From Trichosporon coremiiforme (taxonomy: Eukaryota > Basidiomycota > Tremellomycetes > Trichosporonales > Trichosporonaceae): a stretch of DNA of 64,000 nt. The stretch is taken from contig BCJJ01000002.1 of the NCBI GenBank assembly GCA_039545355.1, forward strand, positions 1,521,518 through 1,585,517, in the 5' to 3' direction. Both the position numbers and the translations under genes were made by a program. Under the pieces are notes generated by a model. The model had not been told where the DNA came from, searched no databases, and saw nothing but the letters and a program-made list of their open reading frames with translations. Below, in pieces: positions 1 to 10,791 of this stretch; the stretch's first letter is position 1; the number at the start of each line of letters is the position of its first letter.

Positions 1-899
1 GCAGCATAGCCTCGTGCAATTCTGCTCCCTTGACCATTTACCATTCAGCGCTGTGTGTTGTATTCGGTTGGTGCCTGCGCCGCGGGAGCGACAGTTTATT
101 GCAGCAGTTCGACGCGTGGAGTGTCCTCTGGCTGCTGGCTGAGTTCCGGGAACTCAGCCTCTTACCATGAGACGCCCAGCTGCAGCAGCTGAAGGAGCCA
201 GGCAAGTCCCCGTTGCTACCCAGCGACCAACTACAATGGAATGACTCGAGCGTATCCCATGCCTCGGCGTCCTCTACTCATGTTGCATGACTCACCGACT
301 CGGGGTAAGCATCCTCCATCGCGGAGCCGACCGAGTCAACAACGCGTACAGCGCGTGCTGACCTCCTCTCTATTCCCATCGCCACCCGTGTCCCGTTTCT
401 TCTACATGCTGGTTCACTTCGTTCCCGCACTGAATACACGCGTGGCACCGAACGTCATCTGTCTCCGCTCATTCTGCATTCTGCATTCTGCTTTCTGCTT
501 TCTGCACCGACTTACCGATCGTTAAAGCCACCGCAACGACCATCTAGGTGGGGTACTGTCTAGGTGGGGCCGAGACCTGACAGTCGAAGCGTGACCTTAC
601 ACCTAGCACTCCAGCAAACCGGCCCACTTCTGACTCGTCCCGCGGATCCGTTACCCATCCAAACCTGGGTACCGCCTGTCACCATCGGCCGAGACCGAGA
701 CACGATCGTATGGAGTTCGGTGACGAGCCTCGTCCCCCGATTGCGATTGCCATGGCGATGTCGTTTGCACTGACAGGAGCATACCTTCCTTGCCCGTTGC
801 CCTCGAAGGGGATCTCGACGTCGAATGTTTAGGACGACAAATGCTACACCACAATGTCGGAATAATAGTAGCATACAACAGGTCCTCTGTATCCTGTAC
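1..899. other. Left-edge non-coding stretch
   Basis: I see no supported gene here. The open frames present overlap each other on both strands, are short, and look like chance. The right part, next to 900, should hold the 3' UTR of the minus-strand RPA12 gene. A CT-rich stretch near 475-505 (repeated ctgcattctg-like units) is the only visible simple-sequence feature. Confidence 0.5.
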
Positions 900-1753
900 T
901 TAGTTGTTCGTGGAGAACTGATGCCCACAGTCGAGACACTGAATCGTCAGCTCGGACCGTTCCACGACGAGGGCCAGAACGCAAAGCATGATGACAATCA
1001 ACACCATACGGCGTGAATATAACTTTCTCCGCATACCGACGTGACAGCTCGACCGAGCTGCCTCCTTCCCGCCTATCGGGATCATGGCCACGAAAGCAAA
1101 GGGGAGTACTCACCTTGTAGAAAATAGTTGAACCCTCGTCCGCGGAACGAAGCTGCATCTCCTTGTACGAGAGACCGATGTGGCCACACTCCGGGCACTT
1201 CTCTTGCGCCTGTCTGTTAGCTGATGTTCAGGTGGCATCTGCAAGCGAATGCCATTACGCGACCAGTGCTCCCACAGCCAAATGGGCAAATGGCACAGCG
1301 AGGCAAATGGAGCCGCAAGAGCTTTCAGTACTCACTACAGGATCACGGTCGACGGCAGCCTCGTCGCCAGTCATGGTGTTCTGCACAAGAGCACGCTTCG
1401 ACCTCAGTGCTGACGGGAAGGCATGCGGAGACGAGTAGGTCTTGGTCGGGAGGTTCTCGTACGCTAAGGTCAGCGCTGTCGACACTCATAGCAATGGCAC
1501 AATGCGTCTCCAGCAGCACCAAGGCTACGACTCTCTGGAGCAAGCTTATAGCATGCAGTCTGTTGCGATATGATGGCCCTCTCCGCTAGCTTGAAAGAGG
1601 ATTAATGGAAGGTTACTCACAGCTCGCAGGCTCCTTCCTTCCGCACTGGTGGCACTCGATCTCGTCCTGGTCGTCGCGGGGGAGGTCGAGTAGCGTTCCA
1701 CAAGCGGGACAGAACAGCAGAGAACCGATGCGCTTTGCTCTTGAGGTCGACAT
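900..1753 (-). CDS. RPA12: DNA-directed RNA polymerase I subunit RPA12 (A12.2)
   Basis: Small zinc-ribbon subunit of nucleolar RNA polymerase I. In this family the C-terminal ribbon supports RNA cleavage and proofreading, and the N-terminal ribbon anchors the subunit to the enzyme. Exons on the minus strand are 1621-1753, 1336-1463, 1114-1209 and 900-938, giving 131 residues, close to the roughly 125 usual for the family. All three introns have GTGAGT-type donors and the frame is continuous. The N-terminal ribbon has C15, C18, C34 and C37 after the motif [17 protein letters not shown]. The C-terminal TFIIS-like ribbon has C92, C95, C120 and C123. It contains RSADEG at 108-113 with the acidic hairpin pair D111-E112, and ends GHQFSTNN, which separates it from Rpb9 and Rpc11. 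The start is the only ATG preceding the conserved ribbon. Confidence 0.95.
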
Positions 1754-2130
1754 GGTGTAGGTAGTGTATGGATGTGGTCGATCTCAACTTTCCAAAAACA
1801 TGAGTGGCAACCTCCACCGGCCAAAAACCTTATCCGGTCCCCACTTTTACGGTGCCTACGACATTCCAACCGTGGGCTTGTCGTGCGCTGGAAACTGCAT
1901 CTGTCCCAAACAAGTCACAATTATTATGCATCAAAAGCGACTACCATGGCCAACCAGTACGTCCTACTGAGAAATGATCAAGGTGTGATCGCGAACGTCA
2001 AGCCGGAAGAGGTAATGGTATGAGAGAATGAGGGGCACCACTATCGGGGTACATTAATGGGTAAGTGTTGGGGGAAGGGTGACAATCATACACAGGTTTC
2101 GTCTCGCTCTCATAACTGCTGGATCACACT

Positions 2131-3900
2131 CTAGGCCGCAGCGGCGACTGCGGGGGCAGCAGGCGGCGCAGAGGTCTTGGGCTGGTCATTAGCTTACGCG
2201 CGTCCTTTACGGCAGACTGTACTCACAGCCTCGATCTCGATAGGCTCAGTAGGCGCCGGCTCCTCGATCTTGGGGGCAGCCTCGGTGACAGCAGCCCGAG
2301 TCTCGACAGCGGCAACGGGGGCATCCTCCTCAGCAGCAGCGGGGGCAGCGGCAGCAGCCTCAGCCTCCGGCGAGGGGTTGGACGGAGGAACCTCCTTCTT
2401 GGGCGAGGCGTCCTTGTGCTTGAAGAATCCGGTGAAGCGAGCAGAGAGTCGGCGAGTGGCCTTGACAGCCTTGGTGGCCTCCTTCTCGACAGAGGCCTCA
2501 GCGTCCTTGGCGGCCTGCTCTCCCTTGGCGACGGCGGACGGCTCCTCAGCAGCAGGAGTGGCGACAGCCTCAGCGGCAGGAGCGGCGGGGGCCTCGACGA
2601 CAGGGGCGGCGACGGGCTCAGCAGCAGCCTCACTGTGACTGATTAGTGGGGTCTGACCACGAACAGCTCAACACGGATACTCACACAGGCTTGGGGGCCT
2701 CGACCTCGGCAGCGGCAACATGGGCGGCCTCAGCGGCAGGGGCAGCCTCAGCAGCGGGCGTGGCAGCGGCCTCAGCGACGGGCTCCTCAGCCTTGGGGGC
2801 CTCAGCAGTGGTCTTAGCAGCAGCGGGCTTAGCGGCCTTCTTGTCCTTCTTGCCGAAAAGCTTAGCGAAGAAGCCCTTGCCCTCAGCCTTGACCTTCTCC
2901 TGGGCCTGTTAGCGACAGTTCTCTGAGGCAATTGATGCAAAACAGCTGCTCACCTTAGCGGCCTTGGCCTTGTCCTCAGTCTTGGCGACCTCAGCGGCAG
3001 CAGAATCCTTGGCCTTGGGAGCCTCCTCAGCAGGGGCAGCCTCCTCAGCAGGGGCAGCCTCGGTGGCGGCGGGAGCCTCGACAGCGGGAGCGGCGACTTC
3101 CTCAGCCTGAACCTCGGCGACGGGAGCGACAACGGCCTGTGCGCAATTAGCATGTGGACTGGATGGGGCAAATCATGCATTTGCCACTCACCTCAGGAGC
3201 AACGGCAGCCTCGGTGGCAACGGCCTCACCCTCGACCTTGACCTCGGTAGGCTCGGGGACGACGGGAGCAGCGACGGGGGCGGGAGTCTCGGCGACGACG
3301 ACCTGCTTGGAAGACATTGTGGCGTACGGGAACGTAGTTGGGTATGAGAGAGTGAACAGTGTTGAAATGCGAAGGAAGGCGCAGTCAGCGTCATGATACG
3401 GACAGAGGGGTATGGATATGTGTTTGGGCGCATGGAATGTGTGACAGTGACGACTTAGCGCGCGAGCGCGTGTCACGGAACTGGGCTGAGGCCCCAGTGA
3501 CCGTCCGATCCGGGCTTCCTTTCTTTTCCACCTGTGTGTGGATTGCCAAGGCCCCTTGCTTCTCTTGCGTCTCAGGCGCCTAAAACGACGATCTCCAACC
3601 AGACTACGACATCGACCATCGTTTCACGTGACAAGAGGACGTATGCTGCGCAATTGTTGAGAGGCTGAATGGAGGGATCTGGCGGAAGGATATGGGTGGC
3701 AAAAAGTTGGCCGCCGCCGGGACACCCGAAATCCTGGTAACGAGTCACGTCTCCATGATGCAAGCAAGCATGCGATGGGGAACAGGTGTGTGTGCAGCAC
3801 ACACGAGTGCACTGTCACGCATTGACCACTGCACACATGCCCACAAACACGACAGAAGGAAGGCCTGACTCACCTTGGTCTCCTCAACAGGGGCGGACAT
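2131..3900 (-). CDS. Ala/Glu/Pro/Lys-rich low-complexity protein with alternative first exons
   Basis: I do not recognise a functional family. Common exons on the minus strand are 3192-3302 (the start of this exon depends on the isoform), 2954-3136, 2685-2905, 2227-2632 and 2131-2181. Introns are short and frames close exactly. One start is at 3317 (begins MSSKQVVVAE, 328 residues, exon 3192-3317). The other is an upstream 27-nt exon at 3874-3900 (MSAPVEETK), whose GTGAGT donor can join in frame to an AG acceptor at 3303, giving 332 residues. The protein is mostly repeats of A, E, P and V. Two short basic aromatic islands stand out, GFFAKLFGKKDKK and RRLSARFTGFFKHK, resembling membrane- or partner-binding amphipathic segments; this is inference. 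There is no signal peptide or transmembrane segment. The strong codon bias suggests high expression. It lies downstream-to-upstream with RPA12 on the same strand. Confidence 0.8.
3318..3873 (-). promoter_or_regulatory. Long first intron or internal promoter of the A/E/P/K-rich gene
   Basis: This interval lies between the two possible first exons. Read on the minus strand, the part just before 3317 is pyrimidine-rich and ends CGCCACAATG, a normal-looking fungal leader and start context. The part just before 3900 likewise ends CGCAACCACAATG. A 570-nt intron is about ten times the length of the others in this window, which fits an internal promoter inside a facultative first intron. Confidence 0.4.
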
Positions 3901-6900
3901 TGTGGTTGCGATTATAAGGAATGGGGTGGCAAAAGGATTAGAGTAGAGGGCCGTGTGTAGAGGCTTTGATGCGGTTGAGCGGGTGGTTGCGATTCGACAA
4001 GATTGAATCAGAGCAAGAAGTGAGAGAGCGTAGAGCGAGCGTAGAGCGATGAAGAGAGAGAAGAAGAAAGAGAAGAGAGGTGATGGAGAAAAGCGGCAGG
4101 GAGTGCGGCACGCCAGCGCGCTGGCGGTAGTGTGCCAGCGGCGAGGCAAGCGGCCAGCGCGGGGCTGAGCTGAGACGAGGCTAGTGAGCGGTGGTCGGGC
4201 TGGGTGGGTGCGCCAGTGCGCCAGAGTGCTTGTGCAGAAGGCCAGCAGGCCCAGGAGGGCCATGCAACGGGCCAGCGGCCACGAGCTACAGGAACCTGCG
4301 TCCTACGCTACGGCACTTTGAGTCGCGATCACTCAGAGTAGTAACAGCCTTAGGCAGTGGAGCAGTCCGAGCCATGCGAGCCAAGCCATGAGGAGCAAAT
4401 CCTGTCTTGCATGAGCCACCCGTGGCGTCCGATCGCCTGCTAGCGAGACCAGTCGACGAGACCAGGCCGGATGACCCTTGCCTTGCCCTCCCTTGTCCTA
4501 GGTTGTTCTCCGGACCCTCCGTCCCTTGCTCCCCGTCCATGCCGCCCACCCGACTGCACTTCCTGTTGACAGCTGCCTGTACACAATCTTTGCTGCATCT
4601 GCTCGCTCTTAGCCTCAGACTCCGAAGGGAAACCGGTGAATGTCCAGGGGCGCAGCCGGCCCAGACCCTGAGATCGGCTGCATGCCATGAGATTGTGCCG
4701 TTTGCCGCACCGCGCACCGCTCACGCCCTTGCCCAGCCGCTCATGCAATAGCGCAAAAAAGAGCTTAGCACCTTAGTCCGTTTTCGTCCACTCGAGTTTC
4801 ACATCCATTTACTCGAAACAGCACGCGCTGCAGCGCCTAGCGCGCCTCTGGCGCTCTTTGGCGTCTGGGCGCGTCGCTCTTGCACCTGAAGCACCGCGCG
4901 CTCACGCTCCATGTGCCGTGTTTGGTGTCTGAGTGGAAACGACGGTGACTGTCAATGTGTCAAGGTCTATGCGGTCATACACTGGGCCAAGTGACATCCT
5001 ATTGCACATACGCTGGCGGCCGCAGGGGGTGCCGCTCATCAGAGGGCGAGCAACGAGGGACAAGCCAGGAGAAACAGGGAGCAAGAAGCTGGGAGGGACA
5101 AGGAGTGCCAGTCAGAGCACATCGCAGAACAAGGACAAGGACCGTCTTGTGTCTGGCCACCCGGCTGAGCCATGGACCGTCGGATCAATAATAATAACGG
5201 GCAGAGGCGTGAAAGACGAGCCCTGTTCCGCCCTGCCGCCTTGTGCTGACCCTGTTCAGCTGCCGGCCCTGCGCTCACCTGGCCCTCACGGCCCTCACCC
5301 TCCCACCCGCCGGGCCCACTGCCGGCCACTGGCATTCATTAAACGCACTGGCCGCACTGGCCCACTGTGACTGGCCACTGACGATGCGCGCGACTGCGCG
5401 ACGTCCGGCCATGGACGGCATGGGCTCTTCGGCACCTGGATCCCCTTTCCCTGCCTTGCTCCCATTCTGGAAGGATCGCGATTCTCTCCGGGCCACGTCC
5501 GGGACATCTGCGTCGCGTCGAGTCAAGGCGGATCGCGTCGCAATCGCCAACATGCCAGACCAGGGCAGGCTAAGGTTGAAATCGGCATCCAAAACGTTAT
5601 TTTCCTCGTTCCTGAGCGTCCAGGTCCATGTGATCTGCTTAGCATTGGGAGGCGAGCTGGGTCGTCTGCCAGCGTGTCAGGTCTACACAGGTCTACACTT
5701 GTGTACGAGGCGAGGGCAAGACATGCCATTCTTGACAGTGGAGGTATACGAAACAGCAGTGGGATCTGGACGTCTGACGTCTGACACAAACGCATCTCCC
5801 ACGGGCACAGCCGGCGCGGCAGCTGTTACAACGGAGACGCTGCGCTTCCCAACCGCCGCCGGCGTCACGCGGATCCAAGATTGGATTCTGCCGGTGGAGG
5901 TCAACCGGCCAACAGGGAAGGTTGAGGTCACAAGGCACGACAGACTGCGGTCCTGAGCCTTCCTGAATCCGTGAGCAAGGACCCCTCCATGTTCTCCTGC
6001 CGAAGATCCAGCCAGTCAGAGCCAGCACTGGCCAGCTCTTGCTTCCTATCGGCGTCAGAGATCCGTCGCACATTTGCGTGGGTGCGTGGGAGTGCGAACG
6101 AGGCACATGGCGTACAGCGATAAGCATGCAGTCCGCTCGTCATTAGGATCTAGTTCGCTCGCCCGCTTGAGCTGGCTTGCGTTTGCGCTGGCTCGCACTG
6201 GCGCTGGCGTCTGGCGTACAGCGGTGCTGTGCGGCTGGCTACTGGCGCCGTGCCGCACCCGAGTCTCGCCTGGCTGGAACTGAGAACCCTGAACGTGAAA
6301 TTCGAGACGTTACAATGCACCGTGACTCGACTCCGCCCGCCGCCTTTCTTGTTTGTCGAGCTGATCGCTGCGATTCCGATTGCGACAGGTCGACAGCCCG
6401 GCGCGCAGCAGGCCAGCCGGCCCAGCCTAGCCCAGGTAGAGGATGGGCCAGACATGCATAGGTTGAGGCGGCACACACCGCCGCTGTACCCCCCATACCC
6501 CCGTTCCGGTGCGGCCCCCCGTACCGTTTTAACAATCCTCCGCTTCGCAATTCGCGGCTTCCACCCGCAGCCAAAGCTTGCAGTCTCAACTCGTCACGCC
6601 CCGTCCCGAGCACCGCGGGGCGTCACAGGACCGTACCTTCCGGGGCAAGCGCGCAAGCCTTGGCGCCTCCCCGCCGCCCACCGCATGCGGTGCAAGTCAC
6701 GCGCTGAGCGGCGAGAGGTCTTCCAGAGAGCCAGAGGGAACAAAGGAACAAAGGCGTTCAGGGCGGAGTCGACCCTCCGCTGACCCTTTCTCGACTTACT
6801 CAAGACGCTCCGCAATCCGCAATTCTTGAAAGGGTGGGGCCCCTCCCGATCCCCCTTGCCTCGCTCCCTCCGGAAATTATGCACGTGGAAAGTCGACCCG

Positions 6901-6934
6901 TGAAAGGCCGGCGGCAACTGAAGAAAACAGCGAA
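3901..6934. other. 3-kb intergenic stretch without a supported gene
   Basis: The left end (3901-4200) is the probable promoter of the minus-strand gene before it, with a GA-rich run on the plus strand (CT-rich on the coding strand) near 4015-4090. The rest contains only overlapping open frames on all strands, rich in A, R, P and G, as expected by chance in GC-rich DNA. I see no splice-connected coding pattern, tRNA or transposon signature in it. Confidence 0.5.
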
Positions 6935-7014
6935 AGCGACGTAGCTCAGATGGAAGAGCGTTGGGCTCATACGAGGCCACCCAAAGGGCAGAAGATCGAA
7001 ACTTCTCGTCGCTA
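6935..7014 (+). tRNA. Initiator tRNA-Met (CAU) with a 7-nt intron
   Basis: A full cloverleaf can be drawn. The acceptor stem is AGCGACG (6935-6941) paired to CGTCGCT (7007-7013), followed by A73. The D stem is GCTC/GAGC. The anticodon stem TTGGG (6961-6965) pairs with CCCAA (6980-6984). The anticodon CAT is at 6968-6970. The T stem AGAAG/CTTCT closes the loop ATCGAAA. The gene has the eukaryotic initiator marks: A1-U72, A54 and A60 in place of T54 and Y60, and three consecutive G-C pairs at the base of the anticodon stem. Between position 37 (A, 6971) and 38 (A, 6979) there are seven extra bases, 6972-6978, at the canonical tRNA intron site. A T5 Pol III terminator follows at 7019-7023. Elongator tRNA-Met is excluded by the A54/A60 loop. 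Confidence 0.9.
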
Positions 7015-7018
7015 AGCG

Positions 7019-7023
7019 TTTTT
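7019..7023 (+). terminator. RNA polymerase III oligo-T terminator
   Basis: Five consecutive T residues directly after the initiator tRNA-Met gene, the usual Pol III stop signal. Confidence 0.75.
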
Positions 7024-7456
7024 GCTTTCTCTTTTCATTTCCGGGGGGGTTGCGACACATTTAGGGCGACACTCACCTTCTCGTCACAATTCCCAGTGGT
7101 TTGGTAGACAGTGACGACGGACCGTCTGGTCGAGATCCTCGGCCTCGCAATCTGACGGTATTGGACACCCGACAGTCAACTGTAACGAGCTGCAGTCTTG
7201 CACTCGGCGGATCACATTCTTTTGACATCGGGAAGCTATGAGAGTTACGGGTCATCGCTACAATCGGAAGTCAGAGTTCTCGTGCAGCTGTCAGGGTTTG
7301 AGAAGTCGCTTCCAACTCCGGCGGTCAGCTCGTGTTGGCCTGGACGAAACTAGTCGTGAGACCAAATAACGGGCAGGCGCTCGTCACTGCGTGGCCAGAT
7401 CAGTCGCAGCGACCATAGCTGACGTCCTCTGCTCGGCCATAGCGTTTTTGGGTAGC
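7024..7456. other. Short intergenic stretch
   Basis: No coding frame, RNA gene or repeat that I can support. It would contain the 3' side of the small minus-strand gene that begins at 7779. Confidence 0.4.
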
Positions 7457-7779
7457 TTAGGACCCAGCGGCGGCCGTTTGCTCAGCAAGCCAGCTCTCCC
7501 TTTCAGCCCTGCCAACCATGTCCCAGCTACCCGAGACGATGTAGCGGCACTGCTGGGAGGTTGGAGGCTCGTTACCCTCGGGAACAGTAACGATGTACTG
7601 CTGGGAGTCTCCGCTCTCGACGGAAGACTCGAAGTTGAGATTCAGTTCGTGTAAGCGGTTGACAACACCGATGAGGTAAGTGGGGATGTCAGTCGGGAAG
7701 CTTCTTGCATCCGCGATAGAGCTCGTCGCCCGATGCGGAGACAACCTTGAGGCAAAAGCGGGTAACGATGGCCTCTGCC
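7457..7779 (-). CDS. Small hypothetical gene, exon structure unresolved
   Basis: A start codon at 7779 follows a classic CT-rich leader ending CATTTCACAATGG, with a TATAAG box about 75-80 bp upstream (near 7855). The first segment reads MAEAIVTRFCLKVVSASGDE and onward for 30 codons, then meets a stop. A second protein-like segment in the +1 frame continues to a stop at 7457 (TYLIGVVNRLHELNLNFESS, then VESGDSQQYIVTVPEGNEPP). Either an intron with a weak donor (for example GTTGTC after codon 12, joining at AG before TCTTCC) links them, or there is a frameshift. No family recognised. The strong promoter and start context argue for a real transcript; the product is uncertain. Confidence 0.35.
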
Positions 7780-9530
7780 ATTGTGAAATGGGAGAGGTTT
7801 AACTGTGAAGAGGAGGAGTCCGAGAGTTGGGAGATGTTGAGGGCTGCGAGCCTCCTTATAGCCGCGTAAGCGCAGTTGGCATCAGTCTCTTCTGTCGTCA
7901 CATGCTGTGGTAAGGACTCAATGCCTGATTGCTTTTATCGCTGCAGTGGTACTGTTCGGTCTTCAAATCTCGTCGACTGTTGCGTACTCTGTCGTTTAAC
8001 TACTTCACACCGTCGGTGCTCCAACATGTTTCGACTACGCTCAGCTCTGCATTGATAGCATTGTTCGCATCTGCTGACTGGATGATTGGCACAAGGACAA
8101 CAAGCGACTACATTTCCATAATGTCCTCGAAAGTGGTACTCGCGATGTATGAGTTTACGGCAACTCTACGATGGAGCATCCTGTCGTCGATACGAGTATA
8201 TCGGCAGCAGATTGTCCACGTGCTAACACTCCCAGTGAGCAGATGGCACGCGGAGACCATTGTGTTCTCCACAGGGTAGCCATGGGATCGCAAATCTGCG
8301 CAGGTGTCCTCGGTGCTCCTCTCCGATCTCTGCAGAGATTGTCATATCTTCAGAAGCTCACGGGTGCACCAGGTGCCGATCGCCTCAACCGCGGCCGGCG
8401 TTGGCCAGCACACAATTCGTATCGCGCAGCGTACTACGGTCCTCGGTTCATTCTCGGTACTCGCAGGGGAATCACGGAGATCATCCCAAAGCCCTGCCTG
8501 GCCTTTGCGCATACCGTGTCACGGCCAGTTGTGCGCGGTGCATTGAGCCGAGAACCATGGGCCGTCGTGCCGAGTCAGGACCAACCTCAACGTGACTGTG
8601 ACTCAACGTAAGACCGGCCGCCCATTTGCCCATGCTGCCTACCCGGTCTAGCCGCTTGTCATTGCGCTCGGACCGGCTCGGAACGCCAAAGATCCCGATG
8701 AGGCGTGTGGTCCGTGCGCAGCTCGGACCACTGACTCCCAGCCTCCAGCCTCCCAGCGCCTCTGCGCCTCTGCGCCTCAGCCTCAGCCCCGCATGATCAG
8801 AAACAGCGCCTCGCAGCACGTATCGAGCAACCGAGCTGTCAAACTCGTACTGACAGGCGCATTGTCAAAACCGCCGGGTATCTGAGACACGGCGTATGTA
8901 TGGGTAGAGGTCCATGGTGTTCAATGCTCAAGGTCCTCAAGTCCGCGATGCCTGTCCACGACCAGATTGACTTGAAACTCGAGACATACAATCCAGGCCG
9001 GCGATGTTTGGCACAGGGATATGTCTCGTGGACCGGTCGTAACCGGTGAGTTTCAGCCTGCCAGCTGCCAGGACAAGGGCAGCCAGGATCTGCCGATTCC
9101 TGGAATCTTCCGCTGGCTACGGTCCACGATTACACAAACAAGACGGCCGGCGTTCAAAAGCACGAACTGCGAGCAACGCATCCGCCGTGGTCCGTCGACC
9201 TCACCGTTCGCTCGCTTGCTCGCTCGGCTCTCATTCCTCGTATGCACAAGGTTGGTCAGGTTGTTCACGAAGGTAAGAATGTGACCGAGAAATCGGTGAA
9301 TGCCTTGGCTCGCACGTGATGACCTCCACTGTGAAACACCGGTGGATGAGTTAGAAATGACGTCAGACGTCAAACATGTACCCATCTCGTACAGCCAGCC
9401 TGTGAGAGCCCATCTGCTGACATGCATGTTCACTTCGTGCTCTGGCGTCTGACCCGTTGACAGCTTTAACAGTTCTCGTGGTTGCAACTTTCCATCTGTA
9501 CAAATCAAACACTCTAAGCATTTCGAAATC
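7780..9530. other. Intergenic stretch between a small minus-strand gene and the SDR gene
   Basis: The left edge holds the TATA-like promoter of the gene starting at 7779. The right edge (9440-9530) is the leader of the SDR gene, with a CT-rich tract just before its ATG. Between these I see only short overlapping frames and no gene I can support. Confidence 0.45.
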
Positions 9531-10791
9531 ATGGGCAAGAACATTTTCTTCATTGGCGCGACTGGTATGGTGTTGCTGAGGGATGAGCACTGACGGCAGG
9601 CTACATTGGGTCTTCGGCTCTGAACGCCATCCTGAAGGCGGACCCGGACGCCAAGGTGACAATTTACGGGCGGCGGCCGGAGGTCGTCGAGGGCTTCTCC
9701 AGGGTGGACTCGCGACTGGTGCCTGCGATCGGCTCGCTGGACGACCACGACAAGCTGGAGAAGCTGGCGAGCGAGCACGACATCACGGTGAACTGTGCGG
9801 ACGCGGACGGCAAGGCTGCGAACCAGGCGATCCTGCGCGGCCTGAAGAAGCGCCATGAGAGCGGCAAGACACCTATCCTCATTCACACGAGCGGAACGGG
9901 GACGCTGTCGGACCTCGACGCGGGCACTTTTGCGACCAAGGACATCTACACGGACCTCAAGGAGTCGAGCGAGTTCAAGACTCTCGCGTCCCTCCCCGAC
10001 GATGCGTTCCATCGCGACGTCGACCTCGACATTGTCCGTGCCGACAAGGAGGGATACGTCAAAGCGTACATCATCCTCCCTTCGACTATCTACGGTATCT
10101 CCCAGACGCCCTTCGCGGACGCGGGGCTCTGCAACCCTCAGTCCCAGCAGGTGCCCCTCCTCATCCGCATCAGCCTCGACCGCAACGCCCCTGCCATGGT
10201 TGGAGAGGGCAAGAACCTCTGGCCGGACGTGCACATCCACGACCAGGCTGTAAGTGTGATCCTCTGCTGAGATCTGGGGCCCACAGTCACGTAATTGATC
10301 TCAAGCTCTGTAACACTGACACGCTAGGAACTCTTCGCGCTCGTGTACCAGGGCGCGCTCCGTGGTGACATCGGCCACGGTGCGGACGGCTACTACTTCG
10401 GCGAGAATGGCGAGCACTCAATGCTGGACGTGGCCGAGTCGATTGGCAAGGCGCTGAATAAGCGAGGCCTGGGCCAGGCTGAGCCCAAGACGCTCACCCA
10501 GGAAGAGATCGACAAGTACATCGGCGGCGTAAGTCCTCTCCCTTCTCAAGAACGTCAAATAGTGAAAGCTGATAAGCGCAGTCCACGTACCTCGGCACCA
10601 ACTCGCGCGCCCGCGCTCAGCACTCGCGCGAGATCGGCTGGAAACCCAAGTACGGCGAGGCCGACTTCCTCGCCTCAATCGGCCCCGACATGGACTGGAC
10701 GCTCAAGAGCAACCGTGGCAAGAAGGACGAGCGCTTTGTGTGGGGCCCTGGTCCTCAGATTGTCGATGGACACTGGGCCCTGCCTCAATAG
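9531..10791 (+). CDS. NAD(P)-dependent epimerase/dehydratase-like protein (extended SDR)
   Basis: Four exons (9531-9564, 9600-10249, 10328-10528, 10582-10791) encode 364 residues in a continuous frame with GTATGG, GTAAGT and GTAAGT donors. The N terminus MGKNIFFIGATGYIGSS is a Rossmann fold with the extended-SDR glycine motif GxxGxxG (residues 9-15). It continues with TIYGRRPE (the acidic/basic end of strand 2), VNCADADG, and ILIHTSGTG before the expected catalytic region. The usual YxxxK is represented only by a weak match in KEGYVKAYIILPSTIYG, followed by the typical PSTIYG loop. The C-terminal half (HIHDQAELFALVYQGAL, GENGEHSML) matches fungal NmrA/epimerase-like proteins of unknown substrate. 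Cytosolic; no signal peptide. Substrate not predictable. The exact catalytic role is uncertain because the Tyr-Lys pair is not clear-cut. Confidence 0.9.

Noticed and set aside
1945..2023. Short plus-strand frame MANQYVLLRNDQ
   Set aside because: Good ATG context but only 26 codons with no intron or homology, in the short space between two minus-strand genes.
2177..2912. Long plus-strand Ala/Ser/Gly-rich frames
   Set aside because: They are antisense to the A/E/P/K-rich minus-strand gene, whose splice sites and frames close exactly. Ala codons read backwards give these shadows.
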